A stretch of 64,000 nt of DNA, taken from NCBI RefSeq assembly GCF_947499065.1, contig NZ_CANMMT010000001.1, positions 558,001-622,000 of the forward strand, given 5' to 3'. The position numbers were made by a program, and so were the translations under genes. Under the pieces are notes generated by a model. That model did no database searches. It was given only the letters and a program-made list of their open reading frames with translations, and had not been told where the DNA came from. Source of the DNA: an uncultured Tenacibaculum sp. Lineage in GTDB: Bacteria; Bacteroidota; Bacteroidia; Flavobacteriales; Flavobacteriaceae. Numbering within the stretch: position 1 is the first letter of the stretch; every line of letters starts with the position of its first letter. Positions 53,142 to 61,893 of this stretch are shown one piece after another.

Positions 53142-54114
53142 AAAAAATAGAAGAAAAATTAAAGAGGCAAGAAGGCACTTCTTTTTGTCTCTATTTTTCT
53201 TTTTGTTTTATTTTCTCTCCTTAAAAGCACAAGACAGCATTCCTCCTTCAGAAGATGTTAGTGAAAGTGACAATATTCAATTCCAAGAAAATTTCTTTAA
53301 AGCACTGTCTAACAAGGCTATTTTCAATTACCAGAAAGCAATTGAAAACCTAGAAAAATGTAATGAACTAGAACCAAATAATAAAGCTGTATTATTTGAA
53401 CTTTCTAAAAATTATGTAAAACTAGGTAGAAATAACGAAGCTTTAGAATACATAAAATCTGCCTTAGAAGTCGACAATGAAAATATATGGCTTTTAGAAC
53501 ATAAAGTTTATATTTTAAGAAAAATTGCAGCCTTTGATGAAGCTATTGAAGTTCAAGAAAAAATTGCAGATAAGTATCCAAAAAAGAAACGTCTTTTAGT
53601 TTTTTTACACTTACAAAACAGAGATATTCCTTCAGCAAAAGAAGTTTTGTCTGAATTAAAAAAGAGCAAGCTATTAAATGCTAGATTAAGGCTAATACAA
53701 GAAAAGCTAGAGGAAACAAAATCCCCAAAACCAACTGAAAAGAAAGAACAAAACACAATTGCTAATACTGATTTAAGAGCTAATTTTGAAAAAGAAAAAT
53801 CATTCAATAATTTAAAACTTTTATTAAACAAACTATCATCAGACAATGATAATGATTTATTAAAATATAGTGAACAAGGGTTAGCTTTATTTCCTGCTCA
53901 ACCTTTTGTTTATTTTATGAATGGAAAAGCATTAAACAACAAAAGTCAGTTTAAAAAGGCAATTCAAAGTTTACAAAATGGCATCGATTTTGTAATTGAC
54001 AATAATGAAATTGAAGCTAAATTTTATTTAGAGATTGCTAGAGCTTATGAAGGATTAAACAATCCGGAAAAAGTAAAAACTTATAAAAATAAAGCAGCAA
54101 AAGTTCTAAAATAA
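53119..54114 (+). CDS. Exported TPR protein
   Basis: About 331 residues. The reading frame overlaps the end of the preceding gene by 23 bases if GTG 53119 is used; there is no ATG near the signal peptide, so the start is uncertain and could be a later TTG or non-standard codon. A signal peptide-like segment (FFLSLFFFLFYFLSLKAQ) is followed by TPR units (KALSNKAIFNYQKAIENLEKCNELEPNNKAVLFELSKNYVKLGRNNEALEYIKSAL and more) and a second TPR group near the C-terminus. It serves as a protein-interaction scaffold in the envelope; it always accompanies DUF4292 and M23 genes in related genomes as far as I recall. Confidence 0.75.
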   Translation: MIIQNLHKKNRRKIKEARRHFFLSLFFFLFYFLSLKAQDSIPPSEDVSESDNIQFQENFFKALSNKAIFNYQKAIENLEKCNELEPNNKAVLFELSKNYVKLGRNNEALEYIKSALEVDNENIWLLEHKVYILRKIAAFDEAIEVQEKIADKYPKKKRLLVFLHLQNRDIPSAKEVLSELKKSKLLNARLRLIQEKLEETKSPKPTEKKEQNTIANTDLRANFEKEKSFNNLKLLLNKLSSDNDNDLLKYSEQGLALFPAQPFVYFMNGKALNNKSQFKKAIQSLQNGIDFVIDNNEIEAKFYLEIARAYEGLNNPEKVKTYKNKAAKVLK

Positions 54115-54136
54115 TTTACTTCTCTATTACTAATTT

Positions 54137-54907
54137 ATGAAATATTATACTCTCTTATTTATACTATTCATTGGTTTTACTTCATGTAAATCGAGTAAAA
54201 AAGCAATCAATACTTCTACAATAGTAAAAAAAATGTCTGCTCGTAAAGTAGCAAAAAAACATATGTCTTCTAACTTCGATGAGAAGACCATTGATGCTCG
54301 TTTGAAAGTAAATTATAAAGACACTAAAGATAAAATAGGATTTTCTGTACGTATGAAAATCATAAAAGATGAAGTTATCTGGTTAAAAGGAACTAAGGTT
54401 ATCAATATTTTTAAAGCTAAAATAACGCCAACCAAAGTTCAGTTTTACTCTTCTTATTACAAAAACTATTTTGATGGTGATTTTGCTATGCTTAAAAAAA
54501 TACTGGGTACTGATATCAACTTTGAGCAACTTCAAAATATGTTATTAGGGCAATCAATATTGAATGTAAAGTCGCAACGTCAAGAAGTAGTTATAAAAGA
54601 CCAATCTTATCAACTTTCACCTAAAAAACAGGCTGAATTGTTTGATATTTTCTTTTATGTAAACCCGAATCATTACAAGCTAGATAAACAATCAATTGTA
54701 AACCAAGCAAAAAATCAACGTTTAGATATTTCCTACCCAAAATATTCAAACAAAAAGAATGTTTTATTTCCACAAAAAATTATCATAAACGCCAAAACAA
54801 AAGATAAGTTTACTAACATCAACCTTACAACTCGTTCTGTAGAGTTTAATAAAAAATTAAACACTGATTTTAAAATTCCTAGCGGGTATAAAGAAATTAA
54901 ACTATAA
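54137..54907 (+). CDS. DUF4292 family lipoprotein
   Basis: 256 residues. The signal MKYYTLLFILFIGFTSC has a lipobox Cys at 17. The mature part follows DUF4292: TIDARLKVNYKDTKDKIGFSVRMKIIKDEVIWLKGTKVINIFKAKITPTKVQFYSSYYKNYFDGDFAMLKKILG. The fold is LolA/LolB-like in prediction, so a role in lipoprotein or lipid handling at the outer membrane is likely but not shown. The stop shares a base with the next ATG (TAATG). Confidence 0.85.
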   Translation: MKYYTLLFILFIGFTSCKSSKKAINTSTIVKKMSARKVAKKHMSSNFDEKTIDARLKVNYKDTKDKIGFSVRMKIIKDEVIWLKGTKVINIFKAKITPTKVQFYSSYYKNYFDGDFAMLKKILGTDINFEQLQNMLLGQSILNVKSQRQEVVIKDQSYQLSPKKQAELFDIFFYVNPNHYKLDKQSIVNQAKNQRLDISYPKYSNKKNVLFPQKIIINAKTKDKFTNINLTTRSVEFNKKLNTDFKIPSGYKEIKL

Positions 54908-56130
54908 TGAAGAAGCACACGCTATTTACCCTTTCTTTTCTATGCCTTTTTTTGGCTAGTTTCTCTTCATTTGGGCAAAGCAGAAAAGCGCTTGAAAACA
55001 AACGTAAGAAGCTAAAAAATGAAATAAAACAAGTAAATACTTTACTAATTAAAACAGTAAAGAAAAAAAGTAATGCTTTAGATGATTTAAAAGATTTAAG
55101 TCAAAAAATAAACGCTAGAGAACGTTTAATTGAAACTATTGAGTTAGAGAGCAAGTTATTATCGAAAGAGATAAATAACAACGAAAAACAGCTTAAAGAT
55201 TACAATAATCAGCTAAAAAAACTAAAGAAAGAATATGCTGATATGGTAGTTAAAACTCATAAAAGCAAATCGCAACAAAGTAAAACTATGTTTTTACTTT
55301 CTTCTGAAAGTTTCTATCAAGCCTATAAGCGTATAAAATATATGCAACAATATAGCGACTATAGAAAAAAACAAGGAGAGGAGATTATTGTTAAAACCAA
55401 AGACATACAAAAGCTAAATGATTCTTTAATTGAGCGAAAAAAATCTAAAGAGTTATTAATTACTGATGAAAAAGATCAGAAGGATAAAATAGAATCTGAT
55501 AAAAAGAGTCAGGAAAAGTTAATTTCTAAAATCAAGAGACAGGAGAAGAAGTATAAGAGAGATTTACAAAAGAAATTAAAAGAAGAAAAACGCATTACTG
55601 CACGTATTGATAGGTTAATTAGAAATGCTATTGCTCGTGCCAATAAGAATAAAAAAAGCAATAAGAAAAAATCATCATCCGCTAGTTTTGTTTTAAATGC
55701 TGCTGAAAAGAAATTATTAGCTAATTTTGAACAAAATAAAGGGCGTTTACCTTGGCCTGTACACGGAATTATAACAAGAAAATTCGGTGTACAACCACAT
55801 CCAACTTTTCCTGGAATTAATGTTAGTAGCCCTGGTTTACATATTACAACCAAAGCAAACACTGATGCTCAAAGTATTTTTAATGGAAAAGTATTAGCTA
55901 TTCAAACACAATTAGGAGGAAAAAAATCTGTCTTAGTACAGCACGGTAATTATATTTCTGCCTACAATAACCTAGAAAAAATCTATGTTAAAAAGGGTAG
56001 TCCGGTAAAAACAGGAGATAAATTAGGTAAAGTTTTTACTGATAAAATCTCAGGTAAGACTAAATTAATTTTCATTTTATATAAAGATATTGTTCGTTTA
56101 AATCCAGCTCTTTGGATACGTAATAAATAA
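54907..56130 (+). CDS. EnvC-like murein hydrolase activator, degenerate M23/LytM domain
   Basis: 407 residues. Signal peptide (1-23), a long coiled coil (about 25-250, KKLKNEIKQVNTLLIKTVKKKSN and similar heptads) and a C-terminal LytM domain (about 275-405, LPWPVHGIITRKFG to LNPALWIRNK). The M23 metal ligands are mostly lost: the HxxxD position is HPTFPG, and the final HxH is replaced by IFILYKD, while VQHGNYISAYNNL keeps one His. This is the EnvC pattern, a catalytically dead LytM that activates amidases at the division site. Translationally coupled to the DUF4292 gene. Confidence 0.85.
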   Translation: MKKHTLFTLSFLCLFLASFSSFGQSRKALENKRKKLKNEIKQVNTLLIKTVKKKSNALDDLKDLSQKINARERLIETIELESKLLSKEINNNEKQLKDYNNQLKKLKKEYADMVVKTHKSKSQQSKTMFLLSSESFYQAYKRIKYMQQYSDYRKKQGEEIIVKTKDIQKLNDSLIERKKSKELLITDEKDQKDKIESDKKSQEKLISKIKRQEKKYKRDLQKKLKEEKRITARIDRLIRNAIARANKNKKSNKKKSSSASFVLNAAEKKLLANFEQNKGRLPWPVHGIITRKFGVQPHPTFPGINVSSPGLHITTKANTDAQSIFNGKVLAIQTQLGGKKSVLVQHGNYISAYNNLEKIYVKKGSPVKTGDKLGKVFTDKISGKTKLIFILYKDIVRLNPALWIRNK

Positions 56131-56136
56131 AAACAC

Positions 56137-57171
56137 ATGAAAAACTCAGCTAACTTTATTATTATAACCATAGCATTAATTGCAACATTAGTAATTGGAA
56201 AAGGAATACTAATTCCATTCATTTTTGCCTTAATTTTTTGGTTTTTAACTCGTGAAATACGAAAGACTATTTATAAGATACCTTTTGCTAAAAAGTTTAT
56301 TCCTTTTTGGTTAAGTAACCTTATAGTTTTCACTTTAATAATTTTAAGTTTTGGATTTATTTCTGGCATTATAACAAACAGTATTTCTGACTTAACTACT
56401 TCCTATTCAAAATACGAACCTAATGTTGAGGCAATTATTAAAAAATTAGATACTTATTTTCATATTGATATAATTAAATCAATTACTTCTGTTTTAGGAG
56501 ATTTTAATTATGGTTCTGTACTAGGAAATATCGCCAATGGAATAAGTGGTTTATTAGGCGATACTTTTATGATTGTAATCTATGCGTTGTTTATTTTCTT
56601 AGAAGAAACTAGCTTTAAAAAGAAACTAGTAAAAATGTTTCAGGGTAAACAAACAAGTTATGATAGCATGCAATCTATGTTATCTAAAATTGAGTTTTCA
56701 ATTTCAAATTATCTTCGTTTAAAAACGTATGTAAGCTTACTTACTGGTGTTCTAAGTTATATTGTTTTACTAGTAGTAGGGGTAGATAGCGCTCCTTTCT
56801 GGGCTTTTTTAATCTTCTTATTAAATTATATCCCAACTATTGGTTCTTTAATAGCTACAGTTTTCCCAGCAATTTTTAGTTTAATACAGTTTGGTGAATT
56901 TACCCCTTTTATAATTGTATTAATTGCTGTAGGTACCGTACAAGTAATCGTAGGAAATGTAATTGAGCCTAAGCTATTTGGGAAGTCGTTAAATTTAAGT
57001 CCGCTTGTAACAATATTATCGTTAGCTGTGTGGGGAAAAATTTGGGGAATTACAGGTATGATTTTAAGTGTTCCAATTACTGTAATTATGATTATAATTT
57101 TCTCACAGTTTGAGAAAACTAAAACAATCGCCATTTTCTTATCCGAAAACGGCGATTTAGAAGAGGTTTAA
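56137..57171 (+). CDS. AI-2E family transporter (PerM-like)
   Basis: 344 residues with about eight membrane helices arranged as in the AI-2E/PerM family: two N-terminal helices (KGILIPFIFALIFWFLT), a periplasmic helical segment with VEAIIKKLD, then the cluster IGSLIATVFPAIFSLIQFG...VGNVIEPKLFGKSLNLSPLVTILSLAVWGKIWGITGMILSVPI. The V-x-x-x-x-EP-x-x-x-G-x-x-x-x-L-x-P-x-x-x-x-x-x-x-x-x-W-G motif is diagnostic. Transport function varies in the family; substrate unknown. It begins 6 bases after the EnvC-like gene. Confidence 0.9.
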   Translation: MKNSANFIIITIALIATLVIGKGILIPFIFALIFWFLTREIRKTIYKIPFAKKFIPFWLSNLIVFTLIILSFGFISGIITNSISDLTTSYSKYEPNVEAIIKKLDTYFHIDIIKSITSVLGDFNYGSVLGNIANGISGLLGDTFMIVIYALFIFLEETSFKKKLVKMFQGKQTSYDSMQSMLSKIEFSISNYLRLKTYVSLLTGVLSYIVLLVVGVDSAPFWAFLIFLLNYIPTIGSLIATVFPAIFSLIQFGEFTPFIIVLIAVGTVQVIVGNVIEPKLFGKSLNLSPLVTILSLAVWGKIWGITGMILSVPITVIMIIIFSQFEKTKTIAIFLSENGDLEEV

Positions 57172-57178
57172 GCTCGTT

Positions 57179-57691
57179 TTATTCAGAAAACAATGCTTTT
57201 AACTCAGTTGCATCTTTAGGCGCTAATTTATTCGCTAAAACTAAGCTAAGCTGCTTTCTACGTAAAGCTCCGTCGTAACGTTGCTTTTCCAATTCAGTTT
57301 CTGGTTTAATTTGTGCAATAGGTACTGGTTTTCCAGTTTCGTCAACAGCAACAAATGTGTAAATTCCTTCATTTACCTTTGTTTTTTCACCCGATTGACG
57401 ATCTTCTATCCAAACATCTACATAAACCTCCATTGATGATTTAAAAGCTCTTGAAACCTTCGCTTCTACTGTTACAACACTTCCCACAGGAACTGATTTA
57501 GTAAACGCTACATGATTTACGGATGCAGTAACCACAATTCTTCTTGAATGGCGACGAGCTGAGATACTACAAGCTCTATCCATACGTGCTAATAATTCAC
57601 CTCCAAAAAGGTTATCTAAATAATTTGTTTCACCTGGTAAAACAAGATCGGTAAGTACAGTTAATGACTCTTTTGGCGTTTTAACTCTCAT
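57179..57691 (-). CDS. Acyl-CoA thioesterase, hotdog fold (YciA-like)
   Basis: 170 residues from the second Met (MRVKTPKESL); a TTG one codon earlier is not needed. Hotdog signatures are TDLVLPGETNYLDNLFGGELLARMDRAC (N-x-x-x-x-x-FGG-x-x-x-x-x-M-D) and VVTASVNHVAFTKSVPVGSVVTVEAKV. It hydrolyses acyl-CoA esters in the cytoplasm; the acyl specificity cannot be read. The stop lies 7 bases from the AI-2E gene stop (convergent). Confidence 0.88.
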   Translation of the reverse strand: MRVKTPKESLTVLTDLVLPGETNYLDNLFGGELLARMDRACSISARRHSRRIVVTASVNHVAFTKSVPVGSVVTVEAKVSRAFKSSMEVYVDVWIEDRQSGEKTKVNEGIYTFVAVDETGKPVPIAQIKPETELEKQRYDGALRRKQLSLVLANKLAPKDATELKALFSE

Positions 57692-57707
57692 CAATTAAAT
57701 TTTGATG

Positions 57708-57715
57708 CAAAGATA
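57708..57715 (-). promoter_or_regulatory. Candidate -7 element of the thioesterase gene
   Basis: TATCTTTG on the - strand, exact TAnnTTTG, ending 17 bases before the ATG, giving a very short 5' leader. Confidence 0.45.
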
Positions 57716-57752
57716 TACATAAAGCCAAAAAAACGAGTAATTTTAAATGTGA

Positions 57753-58652
57753 TTATTTAGCCAATAACCAAGCGTCTTCGCTTACCTTTTCTTTAATCAA
57801 TTCTAATGCTTTTCTTGCATCTGATTTGTTGCTATAACTAGCAAAAGCAACTTGAGTTAAACCATAGGCATTTTCACCAATGATACTCGCATCATAACCT
57901 AAGTCTTTTAACTCTTGTAACTTATTTTCAGCATTTTCAACTTCTTGAAAAGCACCAGCAATAATATGAAAGTTATTATCCTCAGCCTTTGCTACATTTA
58001 AATTGATTGTTGGTAACGGATTATCAATTACAAAAGTTGCAGATTGTAGTTTCTTTTGTAAAGATTTCTCTTGATTTGCTAAAACTTCTTTTTGCTGTTG
58101 GTTTTGAACTCCATTCCAACCAACATAAGCAATACCTACAACAGCGGCAGCTACAGCAGCACGCTTTAATAAAATAGGCATTCTTCTTTCTTTTTCTTCA
58201 GCAGTAGCTGGTAATGTTTTAACTTCTTCTTTAAATCTTTTTATAGTAGGACTTTCTACCTCAGCTAGACCAAAAGATTCTGCTAAAAAGTTACTAGAAG
58301 TATTAGGTTCAAAAACTACTTGCTTTGCTTCGTTTAAAGATAAAGCACCTACTGAAGCAACAGTAATAGTTTTAGACGCTAACTCCTTTTTCCACTTTGC
58401 TACTTCACTAGCAATAAACACATTTGCTTTCTCAAAAGAAATGTTTTTGTTAGAAGCTATATAATTAGCCAATAAACCATCATTATGTTGCAAATACGAA
58501 TTAAAAGTAATTTGTTTCTTAGGTGGAGAAAAAGTATGGGTAAAGTTATTCACTTTAGCACCTATTTTGTTGGTTACAAATCCACCAAAGTTAGGAACAA
58601 TTACGCAATCGTATCTGTATAATAAATCGTTTATATAGTTGGCTAATGTCAT
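57753..58652 (-). CDS. HU-CCDC81/SPOR domain protein
   Basis: 299 residues from the ATG at 58652. N-terminal HU-CCDC81 domain pair (MTLANYINDLLYRYDCVIVPNFGGFV; KANVFIASEVAKWKKEL), a linker, a single membrane helix (about 163-180, AAVAAAVVGIAYVGW) and a C-terminal SPOR domain (about 222-295, NFHIIAGAFQEVENAENKLQELKDLGYDASIIG). SPOR domains bind denuded peptidoglycan, and the HU-like part is cytoplasmic, so it may link the nucleoid or cytosol to the septum. A TTG at 58688 is part of the promoter and not the start. Confidence 0.88.
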   Translation of the reverse strand: MTLANYINDLLYRYDCVIVPNFGGFVTNKIGAKVNNFTHTFSPPKKQITFNSYLQHNDGLLANYIASNKNISFEKANVFIASEVAKWKKELASKTITVASVGALSLNEAKQVVFEPNTSSNFLAESFGLAEVESPTIKRFKEEVKTLPATAEEKERRMPILLKRAAVAAAVVGIAYVGWNGVQNQQQKEVLANQEKSLQKKLQSATFVIDNPLPTINLNVAKAEDNNFHIIAGAFQEVENAENKLQELKDLGYDASIIGENAYGLTQVAFASYSNKSDARKALELIKEKVSEDAWLLAK

Positions 58653-58657
58653 AAAAA

Positions 58658-58688
58658 CAAAGATAGCTTTTTTAGCGTTTCTTGTCAA
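58658..58688 (-). promoter_or_regulatory. Good Bacteroidota-type promoter, nearly leaderless
   Basis: On the - strand: TTG (58686-58688), 20 bases, TATCTTTG (58658-58665). Both the elements and the spacing match the Bacteroidota consensus. The -7 element ends only 5 bases before the ATG, so the transcript would be leaderless or almost so. Confidence 0.65.
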
Positions 58689-58747
58689 GGTTCCTTCTAA
58701 AATTTATCAACAGTTTTTTTGTATATTGATAATCAAAATATTGCTAT

Positions 58748-59851
58748 ATGAAAGAAGAAAAATTACTGGCCATTCTTAGGCTACAGGCTACAAAAAACAT
58801 TGGTAGTGTCTTAGCAAAAAAGCTAATTAGTACTACTGGAGGTGTAGAAAATGTATTTAAAGAACATAAAAATTCACTTCATAAAATTCATGGAATTGGT
58901 CCAAATATTACAACGCATTTATTAGATACTAAAAATCAAAAAAGGGCAGAAGAGGAGTTAAAATATATACAGCAAAAAAACATTCAATATTCATATTTTT
59001 TAGAAGAAGATTATCCTCATAACTTAAAAAATTCTGTAGACCAGCCCATTCTTATTTTTAAAGATGGAGACATGAATTTAAACAATCAAAAAGTTATTTC
59101 AATTGTAGGAACTAGGAAGTGTACTTCGTATGGACGTGATTTTTGTAATCAATTGATTGAAGATTTAAAAACTTATAACCCTATAATAGTTAGTGGTTTT
59201 GCCTATGGTGTTGATATTTATGCATATAAAGCAGCCATAAAAAACAACTTACAAACCATAGCAGTTTTAGCACATGGCTTAGAAGATGTTTATCCAAAAA
59301 CTCATAAAAAATATATTTCTCAATTACATAAAAATGGTGGTTTTATTACTGAGTTTTGGCATCAGGAAAAACCTCAACGAGAAAACTTTTTAAAGCGTAA
59401 TCGTATTGTTGCTGGACTTTCTAAAGCCACAATTATTGTAGAATCTGCTGAAAAAGGAGGTTCATTAGTTACTGCTGACATTGCTAATTCTTATAACAGA
59501 GATGTTTTTGCTTTACCAGGGAAATATACTGACACCTATAGCAAAGGTTGTAATAACTTAATAAAAAACAATCAAGCACATTTATTAACCTCAGCTGAGG
59601 ATATTGTAAAAATGTTGAATTGGGATATTCAACAAACTAAAAAAGTACAGGCCATACAAAAACAATTATTTGTAAGTTTAAATGATACTGAAAAAAAGAT
59701 TTATGATTACTTACAGCAACACGGTAAGCAACTTATGGATACTATTGCTATCAACTGCGAAATTCCCATATATCAGCTATCTTCTATATTATTACAAATG
59801 GAATTAAAAGATATTGTAAAACCTTTACCAGGTAAAATGTTTGAAGTTTAA
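58748..59851 (+). CDS. dprA: DNA-processing protein DprA
   Basis: 367 residues. An N-terminal helical part with an HhH-like HKIHGIGPNITTHLLDTK is followed by the Rossmann-like Rf domain (about 108-280): ISIVGTRKCTSYGRDF, VSGFAYGVDIYAYKAAI, AVLAHGLEDVYP, RNRIVAGLSKATIIVESAEKGGSLVTADIA and FALPGKYTDTYSKGCNNLI. A C-terminal winged-helix domain (300-367) is present. DprA loads RecA on incoming single-stranded DNA during natural transformation, so the strain may be competent, which fits a region rich in transferred cassettes. The final bases overlap the convergent neighbour's stop. Confidence 0.93.
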   Translation: MKEEKLLAILRLQATKNIGSVLAKKLISTTGGVENVFKEHKNSLHKIHGIGPNITTHLLDTKNQKRAEEELKYIQQKNIQYSYFLEEDYPHNLKNSVDQPILIFKDGDMNLNNQKVISIVGTRKCTSYGRDFCNQLIEDLKTYNPIIVSGFAYGVDIYAYKAAIKNNLQTIAVLAHGLEDVYPKTHKKYISQLHKNGGFITEFWHQEKPQRENFLKRNRIVAGLSKATIIVESAEKGGSLVTADIANSYNRDVFALPGKYTDTYSKGCNNLIKNNQAHLLTSAEDIVKMLNWDIQQTKKVQAIQKQLFVSLNDTEKKIYDYLQQHGKQLMDTIAINCEIPIYQLSSILLQMELKDIVKPLPGKMFEV

Positions 59852-60747
59852 TTTATTTTAAAAGTTATTGGAAAAGTATATTTAACACTTACATCTTTTT
59901 CTTCTATTTTTCCTGGTATAAACTGTGGTAGTTCTTTTAAAACTTCTTTGGTATGTTCTATCAACTTTTGATGAGGCGCTCTTACTTTTATATTGGATAC
60001 AATTCCTTTTTTATCAATTATAATTTGTGTGAAAATTTTATATTTTCCAGAATGTAAACCAAGATTATTGGTTATATCCATTTTAAAGTTATTCTTCACG
60101 AATAATCTAATTTTTTTTTCAAATGACTTTTTTGCTTTATTTTCTGAAAGTTGTTTATCTTCTTTAAACCTAATATATTCATCAACTGAATGAATAGAAT
60201 ATACCTTATTTTCTTCAGATACAGCTTCTTCTATTCTTATTTTTCCAGTAATTTCAATTAATCCATCAATCATTACATCATCTTCATTATTTTCTTTCGT
60301 TGCACATAAAGAACTCCTTTTTACTATTGAATCTTTTGAGTTCAAATATTTTATAGTATCAACTTTTATATCAACCAATAAACTATCTATTATTTCAACT
60401 TTCTCTATTTTTTGAATCTTACCAGTGTCTGTTTTACAACTAAATAAAGTTGTTCCCATTACTAATAATAAAGTCAATAAAAATAGTTTTTGAAATGTCA
60501 ACTGTTGCTTAAAACTATTTTCTGGTAGCTGAATAACTATACTATCTAACTGTTTTCTATGAAAGTGTCCGCAAACTCTTTGGTTTACATTTTCAATTAA
60601 ATATTTTTTAATTTCATATGTTGAGTTCTTAGTGAAATCTATTACAGTCTTAGAACAAGAAGCACAAAATTTTCCTTTTTCATTAGCAGTCATTTCTTCC
60701 CAATCTTCATGACAAGGTTTTGGAATACGTAGTTTAAAATTTTTCAT
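59848..60747 (-). CDS. TonB C-terminal domain protein with N-terminal Cys motif
   Basis: 299 residues from the ATG at 60747 (an upstream TTG adds 9 unlikely residues). The N-terminus CHEDWEEMTANEKGKFCASCSKTVIDFT carries a cytoplasmic Cys cluster (C...CxxC) seen in many Bacteroidota TonB-like proteins. One membrane helix (about 88-106, LFLLTLLLVMGTTLFSC) follows, then a linker and a TonB-type C-terminal domain (about 215-299, FTQIIIDKKGIVSNIKV...FIPGKIEEKDVSVKYTFPITFKIN). It may energise an outer-membrane receptor or act as a sensor; the exact partner is unknown. The stop overlaps that of dprA. Confidence 0.75.
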   Translation of the reverse strand: MKNFKLRIPKPCHEDWEEMTANEKGKFCASCSKTVIDFTKNSTYEIKKYLIENVNQRVCGHFHRKQLDSIVIQLPENSFKQQLTFQKLFLLTLLLVMGTTLFSCKTDTGKIQKIEKVEIIDSLLVDIKVDTIKYLNSKDSIVKRSSLCATKENNEDDVMIDGLIEITGKIRIEEAVSEENKVYSIHSVDEYIRFKEDKQLSENKAKKSFEKKIRLFVKNNFKMDITNNLGLHSGKYKIFTQIIIDKKGIVSNIKVRAPHQKLIEHTKEVLKELPQFIPGKIEEKDVSVKYTFPITFKIN

Positions 60748-60830
60748 AGTTAATCGTTTTGTAAAAAGTAACAAAGACTATTCCAAAGAAATAATTTAAA
60801 TTAGCTAACATCAAAATATTAACCATCCGA

Positions 60831-61889
60831 ATGTCATCAGAAGAAAAATTAATGTCTCAAAAAAAACCTGCTTTTCCAGTAACTGAAGAGCTGCATACTT
60901 ATTTAAATGAGCATAGTAGAAACATTAAAATTCCTATTTTTTATGATGATTTGTTGCGATTTCAAGGATCTGTAGTTGTATATGACAACAATGATGTTGA
61001 CACACTTTGGGTACGCACCTATTATTCTGAATTTGATCGTGAAGAAATTGATTTAAGTCTTAAAAAAGTATACACTATTTTACATTCAAATGGTAACGAA
61101 GAAACCATTCCTTTTTTAAATATTGATGCTATAGACTACTGTACCTTTGGTAATTCTAAACCTTTCCGTGTAAAAGTTCGTAATATTTTAAACGATAACT
61201 ATACGTATTTTTATGTAAAAAAAACCGATGCTTCTCGTATTTATGGGCTTGAATTAGAACATATTTTATCGCCTTACAATCTCAACTTTTTAGTGTATAA
61301 AGACACGCTAATTGAAGAACATATTGCTGGAATTCCTGGTGATGTTTTTATTAAAGATTTTTTACCAAAATGTACTGAGTCTGAAAAAGCTCAGATAGCT
61401 AAAGAGTTTGTGAAGTTTAACGAACGTTGTATGATTCGTTTATTGGGCGATATGCGTTCATATAACTACGTAATTGTGCCTACTCACGATTTTGATCATG
61501 TAGTGTATAAAATTCGTGCAATAGATTTTGATCAACAATGTTTTGAAGGAAAATTCAAAGTGTATTATCCTCAATTTTTTAAAGAAAACTTTTCAATGGT
61601 AACCTTAGTAGGGCAGAAGCTTCAAGAAACTTCTATTAACCAATACAAAATTGAAGAACGCTCTATTGTTGCTAAGCGTATTTTAAGTTCTGAAAGTAGG
61701 GTAGACCAACTCGTTTATTGTATGAAAAACGATGTAATTTCAACCGAAAAAAACATTAGTTTATTAAAACAACAAATTTTTGATTTTACCAAAGATGTTC
61801 ATTTTAAAAAGAGTAACAATATGGGTGAAATACTAGATACTGCTTTAGAATTTGTAAAACGTAATTATGAAAATATGAGAGTAATCTAA
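60831..61889 (+). CDS. Conserved Flavobacteriia protein, kinase-like features
   Basis: 352 residues, cytoplasmic, no family name recognised. A first part (about 25-140) holds an all-beta/alpha region with YDDLLRFQGSVVVYDNNDVDTLWVRTYYS. The second part has IIEEHIAGIPGDVFI-like and LLGDMRSYNYVIVP...VVYKIRAIDFDQQ. The order GD-x-x-x-x-N followed by I-x-A-IDFD recalls the catalytic loop and metal-binding DFD/DFG of atypical kinases (HipA/Fam20 style). This is a resemblance only. It is probably a core-genome gene. Confidence 0.55.
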   Translation: MSSEEKLMSQKKPAFPVTEELHTYLNEHSRNIKIPIFYDDLLRFQGSVVVYDNNDVDTLWVRTYYSEFDREEIDLSLKKVYTILHSNGNEETIPFLNIDAIDYCTFGNSKPFRVKVRNILNDNYTYFYVKKTDASRIYGLELEHILSPYNLNFLVYKDTLIEEHIAGIPGDVFIKDFLPKCTESEKAQIAKEFVKFNERCMIRLLGDMRSYNYVIVPTHDFDHVVYKIRAIDFDQQCFEGKFKVYYPQFFKENFSMVTLVGQKLQETSINQYKIEERSIVAKRILSSESRVDQLVYCMKNDVISTEKNISLLKQQIFDFTKDVHFKKSNNMGEILDTALEFVKRNYENMRVI

Positions 61890-61893
61890 TCGA

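Noticed and set aside
58652..58688. TTG start at 58688 for the HU-CCDC81/SPOR protein
   Set aside because: The TTG is the -33 element of a consensus promoter and the added residues do not resemble the family's N-terminus.
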